From assembly GCA_965199135.1 (NCBI GenBank), contig OZ240685.1, positions 868,001-932,000 of the forward strand: a stretch of 64,000 bases of DNA. Reading direction: 5' to 3'. The position numbers and the translations under genes were made by a program. Below, one piece after another: positions 59,064 to 64,000 of this stretch. The notes beneath the pieces are model-generated. The model searched no databases. It was not told the DNA's origin and saw only the letters and a list, made by a program, of their open reading frames with translations. This DNA comes from EB88 sp965199135 (GTDB lineage: Bacteria > Acidobacteriota > Terriglobia > Terriglobales > Acidobacteriaceae). Each line of letters begins with the position of its first letter. The first letter of the stretch is position 1.

Positions 59064-61352
59064 CTACATGGTGCCCGGGGTGCTCGCGTTCAGCGTCGCG
59101 TCCTGCTTGAGGGGCAGGGTTGCAGAGGAGCCACCGACGGCAAACGTGTAACTGCCCGGGAGCACTTTCATGCTGCTGCTTGCATCGTCGTAGATCGAGA
59201 GGTAGAGCGGATCAACGGCGATCGTGATGTCGCGGCTTTCCCCCGGGCTGAGCATCACCTTCTCGAAGCCGACGAGGCGCTTTGGCGGCTCCTCCGCAGA
59301 GGCAGGGAGCATCGCGTAGAGCTCGGCTACTTCAGAGCCGGCACGCTTGCCCGTGTTCTTCACCGTAAAGGTCACAGATGGCTTGTCACCCGGTGTGACC
59401 TTCAGGTCGGAGTAAGAGAAGGTTGTGTACGACAGGCCGAAACCGAATGGGAAGAGCACCGGCTTGTGCTCGGCGTCGTACCATTTGTAACCGACTTTGA
59501 GCCCTTCATCGTAGTGCACCGTGTAGCCTGTGTGCGTGTTGCTGCTGTCGCTGACCGCCCCGGAGCCTGCACCCCTGTCTTCGGCAGAGAGGGGCGGAAT
59601 GGTGGGGTGTGGCAGGTCCGCGTCGCTCATCGGGAAGGTCATCGCGAGCTTGCCGGATGGATTCACTTTGCCCGTGAGCACGTTGGCGAGAGCCGTTGCG
59701 CCGCGTGAGCCGCTGTACCAGGCTTCCACGATGCCCTGCACCTTGCCGGCCCATGGCATCAACGCCGCGGTGCCGGTTTCAAGCACGACGATGGTGTGCG
59801 GGTTGGCGGCAGCCACGGCGTCCACCAGCGCGTTCTGGTTATCCGGCAGCGTGAGTGTCGGCAGGTCCATGCCCTCGCTGGTCCACTGCTGCACAAAGAC
59901 GATGGCGACGTCGGCGCTCTTTGCGGCAGAGGCTGCGGCCGAGGTGTCTTCCCCGGAGTTGAAGGTAATATCCGCGCTCGGCATCGCATTCCGCAACTGA
60001 TTCAGTGGCGACGTAGGAAACCAGATGTGCTCCTGCCAGTGCGTACCGCCCTGCCCTGGGGGCATGATGGCGTTGCCACCCGGCGGGTCGACCTGCGCGG
60101 AGCCACCGCCCGAGAGCATGCCGACATCCGCATGGGCCCCGATGAGTGCGATCGTCTTCGCGTGTTTCTCCTCAAGCGGCAGGATCGCGTGCTCGTTCTT
60201 AAGCAGCACGATGGAGCCTTCCTCGACATGCTGCGCGATGTCGAGGTCACGCTCCACATCCACCACACTCTTTTGCGTGGGGTAGTCGACGACACCATCG
60301 GCGAAGTAGGAGCGCAGCATTCGGTGTACGTGGTCATCGAGCTCTGCCATCGAGACTTCCTTGTTCTCGACGGCCTGTTTCAGCTTTGCGCCGAAGTAAG
60401 TGTCCATGGGCTCTTCGTTATCGAGGCCCGCATGCGAGGCCTTCACGGTCGAGTGCGTACCGCCCCAGTCGGAGAGAACAAAGCCCGGGAACTTCAGGTC
60501 GGTCTTGAGGAACTGATGCAGAAGATAGTCGTTCTCGCACGCATAGTCGCCATTGACGCGGTTGTACGAGCACATGACGGCCCCGGGCTGGGCATCACGA
60601 ATGCCGATCTGAAAAGCAAGCAGGTCGGACTCGCGCATGGCGCGCTTGGAGATGATGGCGTTGACGATGTTGCGGCCGGTCTCCTGGTCGTTGATTGCGT
60701 AGTGCTTGATGTCGCTGATGACGTGCGCTGACTTCTCCGCGGTCATCAACTGGCCGACGAGTGTGCCGGCAAGGATCGGGTCTTCGCCGAGATACTCAAA
60801 AGTGCGGCCATTGCGTGGCTCGCGGGTGAGATTCACTCCGCCACCGAGCGTCATGTTGTAGCCCTGCGCGCGCAGTTCGCGACCGATCACGTCTCCATAG
60901 GCATACGCAGCCTTCCGGTCCCAGGAGGACGCTGCGCCGAGGTTCGATGGCATCGCAGTCGAGTAGCGGCCATTTTCACCCGAGGAGCGGACGCCATACG
61001 CGGCGTCTGACATGTCAATGCCCGGGATGCCAAGGCGATCGATCGGCGCGATGTAGCCAGCGCCGCCGTTTGATTGCGCGGTCAGCGGCAGCTGCCACTG
61101 CGGCGCATGGGCCATGCCCTCCCCATGCAGGAGCAGGATTTTCTCGTCGAGCGACATCTCCTTGATCACAGCGTCGGCGCGCTCGTCCGGGGAGAGGCTC
61201 TTGTTCATCCATGGCTTGGCGGCGATCTCGGCCTTGTGCTGGGCGGCCATCTTCATCCGCTCTGCGATCGTTGTTTGTGCCGATGCCACACCGGCGGCTG
61301 CGAAGGACGCGGCAAGCGCCCATCCTGCGAAAAGTCTGATCCTGCTCTTCAT
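59064..61352 (-). CDS. Exported glycoside hydrolase family 3 beta-glucosidase-like enzyme
   Basis: A 762-residue GH3 enzyme with signal peptide (LFAGWALAASFAAAGVASAQ). Motifs: SLDEKILLLHGEGMAHAPQW, LTREPRNGRTFEYLGEDPIL, DIKHYAINDQETGR, YNRVNGDYACENDYLL and nucleophile Asp295 in GFVLSDWGGTHS. The C-terminal sandwich and Fn3-like domain are present (PFGFGLSYTTFSYSDL; TVKNTGKRAGSEVAELYAML). The SDWGG site matches the beta-glucosidase branch (BglX/plant-type). It is unlike the xylosidase-type GH3 at 43 kb, so the two probably act on different linkages. It precedes the M61 gene in the same direction with only 57 bases between. Confidence 0.94.
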   Translation of the reverse strand: MKSRIRLFAGWALAASFAAAGVASAQTTIAERMKMAAQHKAEIAAKPWMNKSLSPDERADAVIKEMSLDEKILLLHGEGMAHAPQWQLPLTAQSNGGAGYIAPIDRLGIPGIDMSDAAYGVRSSGENGRYSTAMPSNLGAASSWDRKAAYAYGDVIGRELRAQGYNMTLGGGVNLTREPRNGRTFEYLGEDPILAGTLVGQLMTAEKSAHVISDIKHYAINDQETGRNIVNAIISKRAMRESDLLAFQIGIRDAQPGAVMCSYNRVNGDYACENDYLLHQFLKTDLKFPGFVLSDWGGTHSTVKASHAGLDNEEPMDTYFGAKLKQAVENKEVSMAELDDHVHRMLRSYFADGVVDYPTQKSVVDVERDLDIAQHVEEGSIVLLKNEHAILPLEEKHAKTIALIGAHADVGMLSGGGSAQVDPPGGNAIMPPGQGGTHWQEHIWFPTSPLNQLRNAMPSADITFNSGEDTSAAASAAKSADVAIVFVQQWTSEGMDLPTLTLPDNQNALVDAVAAANPHTIVVLETGTAALMPWAGKVQGIVEAWYSGSRGATALANVLTGKVNPSGKLAMTFPMSDADLPHPTIPPLSAEDRGAGSGAVSDSSNTHTGYTVHYDEGLKVGYKWYDAEHKPVLFPFGFGLSYTTFSYSDLKVTPGDKPSVTFTVKNTGKRAGSEVAELYAMLPASAEEPPKRLVGFEKVMLSPGESRDITIAVDPLYLSIYDDASSSMKVLPGSYTFAVGGSSATLPLKQDATLNASTPGTM

Positions 61353-61491
61353 TGCGAGAAACCCCTTTGCCTGAACCCGGAGCCAAGTCTAAGCAAAGCG
61401 TCACGCTTGCGCCAGAGCGTGGAGAAGGAGAAAGAAACATGCCGCCCAGGCAGGGGCCTGGACGGCTCGTTGGATGGTCGAGAGCAGACGA

Positions 61492-62370
61492 CTAGGCGGA
61501 GGGGGGTTCGCCAGTGGCCGCGAGGGACACAGCCGCCTGGCCTGCAAGCGCTGTCGCAAGCGAATAGCCGGGGCCAGTGCTGGGCGTAAGGAAGGGCGTC
61601 AGCGCTACCACTGCAGAGTTGGGCCCATTGTAGACGGCGTTGATGCCGTCCAGCTGCTGGTAGTTCAGGTTGTTCGCCGGGTTGGAGTTGCTGATCACCC
61701 GCCCGAGCACACGGTGCTCCGCCTCGACACCCATGATGGACGCAGCGACCTTGGCGAAGTAGCCGAGCTGTGCCGCGGTGTACTTCTTGCCGTTGCTGTC
61801 GGTGTACATACCCGACGGGCCGGCCAGGGTCGCGCCATAGGTAAGCTCCTCGATTGCGGTGAGATACGCGCCGATGAAGGCGTTCTCGAGAGCGTTGAGC
61901 AGTCCCGTGAAGGCGGCAAGCGTGTCGAAGGTCCCAGCCGGGAAGTAGAAGGTCTGGTACGGATCGGCCGAGGCGCTGCCGATGCCGAGCAGGGTGCGCG
62001 CGAGGGTGGCGTGGTTGATCTCTTCGCTCAGCGCAGCGCGGACATACCCCACGTTGCCGAGGTTTCCAGCCGCAGTGACGTTGGTCGCGGTGCCTCCGGG
62101 GCCGGCAAGGTTGGGATCCTGAATGACCGGACCAATGAGTGCGTTGTAGTAGAAGGTGGTCGCGAGGTCTTCAGCAATCAGCACCGCGGTGAGGATCTCG
62201 GTGAGGGTGTCTTTGCCTGCTGAGGCACTTTGCGCCTCCGCGGCAGGCGCGGCGATGAGGCCCGTAGAGGCGACGGCAAGCCCGGCCAGGCCGGCATTGC
62301 TGAGGAAGCGGCGACGATCGAGCGCCCGGAAGCCGGTGGGCTCGTTTTCAATACGTGCAGGGTTATTCAT
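61492..62370 (-). CDS. Tat-exported ferritin-like domain protein
   Basis: A 292-residue protein with a twin-arginine signal (FRALDRRRFLSNAGLAGLAV). The mature part has the ferritin-like four-helix core with regularly placed Glu/His: ILTAVLIAEDLATTFYYNAL, RAALSEEINHATLARTLLGI, LLNALENAFIGAYLTAIEEL and SIMGVEAEHRVLGRVISNSN. These are candidate di-iron ligands (E, E, H / E, EH). Members of this family are frequent in Acidobacteria and are of unknown function, often suspected in oxidative-stress or metal handling. The protein is Ala/Thr/Gly-rich. It sits between GH3 and MetX-like genes, each monocistronic by spacing. Confidence 0.85.
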   Translation of the reverse strand: MNNPARIENEPTGFRALDRRRFLSNAGLAGLAVASTGLIAAPAAEAQSASAGKDTLTEILTAVLIAEDLATTFYYNALIGPVIQDPNLAGPGGTATNVTAAGNLGNVGYVRAALSEEINHATLARTLLGIGSASADPYQTFYFPAGTFDTLAAFTGLLNALENAFIGAYLTAIEELTYGATLAGPSGMYTDSNGKKYTAAQLGYFAKVAASIMGVEAEHRVLGRVISNSNPANNLNYQQLDGINAVYNGPNSAVVALTPFLTPSTGPGYSLATALAGQAAVSLAATGEPPSA

Positions 62371-62520
62371 TGGGACCTTCAGAAACAGGAGCGTGCAAGG
62401 GACGCGAGGAGTGAAGCACGCAGGGAACGGGGGCAGTCTCAGCGCGCGCAGAGTGCGGGGGTTCTACCCGGAGCAACGCGCTGAGTGGGACAGTGGATTG
62501 CGCGAGAGCAAAAAGAAGCG

Positions 62521-63678
62521 TTATTTCTTCCGGGCTTCCATGCCGGGCGCCGACTCCGCGAGAAGCTGCCTGAGATAACCCTGCCAGATTGCCGGCAGCG
62601 TGTGTGTGCCGTGGCCGCGGGTTTGTTCGCTGATCGGCAGCAGGATGAACCTTCCATGCGGCACCAGGTGGATGTCCTTGTCCGAGATATGCAGCTCGGG
62701 TGGGTTGATAAAGTCGTCAGCAGAGTTGATCTGCATAAGCTCGGCCTGGATGGCGGAGAGCCTCGGATAGGGGTTGTAATTGCGCGACGAGTTGAACTGG
62801 TAGTACATGTCATTCGCGTCGAGGTGCGGCACGACGCGATCGAGGGTCTGCGCCAGGTACGCGTCGGCCTGCTCACGCGTAGGCTCGTGTTCCTGCATCT
62901 GCAGCGGACTTGAGCCCATCAGTATTTCGATCTCGTAAGCCGCGCGGAGGCCGTCGACGGGTTCGCTGGTGTACTCACCGCCGTGGAAGCCCGGTGCGGT
63001 CGTGATGTCGTCCATGATCATCTTGCGCGTCATCCTGTTGCGGCCGCCGATCTCGACCGGCTGGCAGGCCAGCGGCATCAGGGCGTCGACGTACGCAGGA
63101 AACATCTCGCCCCACACAAACGCATGCATGCAGCCCATGCTGGTGCCGAGGATCAGCCGTGCATGGTCCACGTGGAGGCCCTCGGTCAACAGGAGGTGCT
63201 GGGCGCGCACCATGTCGTCGTAGTCGTACTTCGGAAAGTGCATGTGCATGCCGTCGCTCGGCTTGGACGAATCCCCATGCCCGATCGAGTCGGGAATGAC
63301 GATGTAGTACTTGTTCGCATCGAGCAGTTGACCCGGGCCGAAGAGCACCCCCGCGAAGTTGGGACCGAGGAATTGTTCGGCAGAGCCGCCCGTGCCGTGG
63401 AGGATCATCACGGCGTTGTCGACATGGCCTGCAGCGTCGCGATGCGGTGTGCCGAAGGAGACGTAGTGGAGGCGCAGGTTCGCCATCTCCTCGCCTGAGC
63501 CGAAGCGGAAATGGTGCGCCGTGTAGCTCGCGGAGACGCCGTGTGCGTAGTGGGAGACGTCGTACTCGGTGCCGTGCGCTGCCGGTGGAACGCCGAGAGT
63601 GGTTTGTTGTGTTTTTTGTGCAGACACGGTTGCAGACGCGAAAGCGCAGAGGAGGAGGAGGAGGGAGAGTGGGCGCAT
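62521..63678 (-). CDS. Exported MetX-like alpha/beta hydrolase
   Basis: About 385 residues with signal peptide (MRPLSLLLLLCAFASATVSA). MetX-type fold: MANLRLHYVSFGTPHRDAAG, NAVMILHGTGGSAEQFL, the nucleophile elbow LGTSMGCMHAFVWGEMFPAY with Ser180, and a C-terminal catalytic-looking His-Gly-Thr-His region (QTRGHGTHTLP). It differs from the hydrolase at 36 kb in the elbow (GTSMGC against GFSMGAQ) but shares the exported MetX-like design. The substrate is unknown. An ATG at 63693 is an alternative start giving five more residues. Confidence 0.87.
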   Translation of the reverse strand: MRPLSLLLLLCAFASATVSAQKTQQTTLGVPPAAHGTEYDVSHYAHGVSASYTAHHFRFGSGEEMANLRLHYVSFGTPHRDAAGHVDNAVMILHGTGGSAEQFLGPNFAGVLFGPGQLLDANKYYIVIPDSIGHGDSSKPSDGMHMHFPKYDYDDMVRAQHLLLTEGLHVDHARLILGTSMGCMHAFVWGEMFPAYVDALMPLACQPVEIGGRNRMTRKMIMDDITTAPGFHGGEYTSEPVDGLRAAYEIEILMGSSPLQMQEHEPTREQADAYLAQTLDRVVPHLDANDMYYQFNSSRNYNPYPRLSAIQAELMQINSADDFINPPELHISDKDIHLVPHGRFILLPISEQTRGHGTHTLPAIWQGYLRQLLAESAPGMEARKK

Positions 63679-63817
63679 TGTGCCACCAAGCATAGCGCCT
63701 GCGCCAGCGATCGACACACCGTGGGGTACACCAAGGGAATCAAAGTGACGGCAGATTCACCTTGGAAACTCTTCGAAGGCACTAAGCTCAAGGCTGGAAG
63801 GTTGAGGGCAGCTGGAT

Positions 63818-64000
63818 ATGGCGAAGTGGGAGAGAACAAAGGGCTTGCTGGCGAGCGGCGTGGCAGTATCCCTGCTCATGCCATGCGCCTTGCTGGCGCA
63901 GTCTGTCCCTGCGGGGAGCGCACGACCCGCGGTCGCTGCCACGCAGGTCTCTGGCACCGTCACCGATGTGAATGGTGGCGTGGTTCCAAATGCAACCGTG
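63818..64000 (+). CDS. TonB-dependent receptor-type protein with carboxypeptidase-regulatory domain (5' part)
   Basis: The gene begins at the ATG at 63818 and is cut by the window end, leaving 61 residues. A signal peptide (LLASGVAVSLLMPCALLAQ) is followed by TQVSGTVTDVNGGVVPNATV, the start of the carboxypeptidase regulatory-like domain that heads most acidobacterial Oar-type TonB-dependent receptors. Full members are about 1000-1200 residues and form outer-membrane barrels for large nutrients. A GAGGG site precedes the start. It is divergent from the MetX-like hydrolase. Confidence 0.8.
   Translation, partial: MAKWERTKGLLASGVAVSLLMPCALLAQSVPAGSARPAVAATQVSGTVTDVNGGVVPNATV

Overview
The window is about 64 kb of GC-rich DNA from a flagellated, aerobic-type Gram-negative heterotroph. 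It most resembles a member of the Acidobacteriota (Terriglobia/Acidobacteriaceae, for example Terriglobus, Granulicella or Edaphobacter relatives). P- and L-ring genes show an outer membrane. The right half has the usual soil-acidobacterial set of secreted glycosidases, Tat-exported proteins, an M61 peptidase and the start of a carboxypeptidase-regulatory/TonB-dependent receptor. The genus is inferred from gene families only. No rRNA, tRNA, CRISPR array, intact insertion sequence or prophage was seen.

Region 1 (1 to about 34.2 kb, essentially all on the minus strand) is a nearly complete flagellar locus. In transcription order it contains flgS-flgR-flgB-flgC-fliE-fliF-fliG-fliH-fliI-fliJ, then fliK-flgD-flgE, then fliN-fliO-fliP-fliQ-fliR-flhB-flhA-fliA-fliM-fliN2-(zinc-finger/MshEN protein)-(HDOD protein), then flgF-flgG-flgA-flgH-flgI-flgJ, then flgM-flgN-flgK (cut by the window edge). 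Upstream lie motA-motB, an OmpR-type response regulator and a second sigma-54 activator. Flagellin, fliD, fliS, flgL, flhF, flhG and all chemotaxis genes are absent and presumably lie outside.

Promoter-like motifs suggest a regulatory cascade. Three good sigma-54 (-24/-12) matches precede flgF, fliN and fliK. Two nearly identical sigma-28 matches (TGAAC-N15-GCCGATA) precede flgM and motA. With the FlgS/FlgR-type two-component pair, an activator lacking a DNA-binding domain, FliA and FlgM all encoded here, this resembles the Campylobacter/Helicobacter hierarchy: sigma-54 for hook and basal body genes, sigma-28 for late genes. Unusual points are a FliM without the N-terminal CheY-P docking peptide, three SpoA-domain proteins, a FliO without a membrane helix, and two uncharacterised proteins in the switch operon, one with a possible c-di-GMP-binding MshEN fold.

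Region 2 (34.4 to about 42.9 kb) holds an exported amidase overlapping an exported MetX-like alpha/beta hydrolase, a large multi-PAS/GAF histidine kinase, a metallophosphoesterase and an exported two-domain VOC protein. Region 3 (43 to 64 kb) is catabolic and housekeeping: two GH3 glycosidases, a GH92 mannosidase, a ROK regulator, a ComEC-like MBL-fold hydrolase, a Tat-exported Gfo/Idh/MocA oxidoreductase, a pseudokinase-SPOR membrane protein, a type IA topoisomerase, an M61 peptidase, a Tat-exported ferritin-like protein, a second MetX-like hydrolase and a receptor gene running off the end. Several convergent gene ends carry long perfect hairpins without a T-tract.
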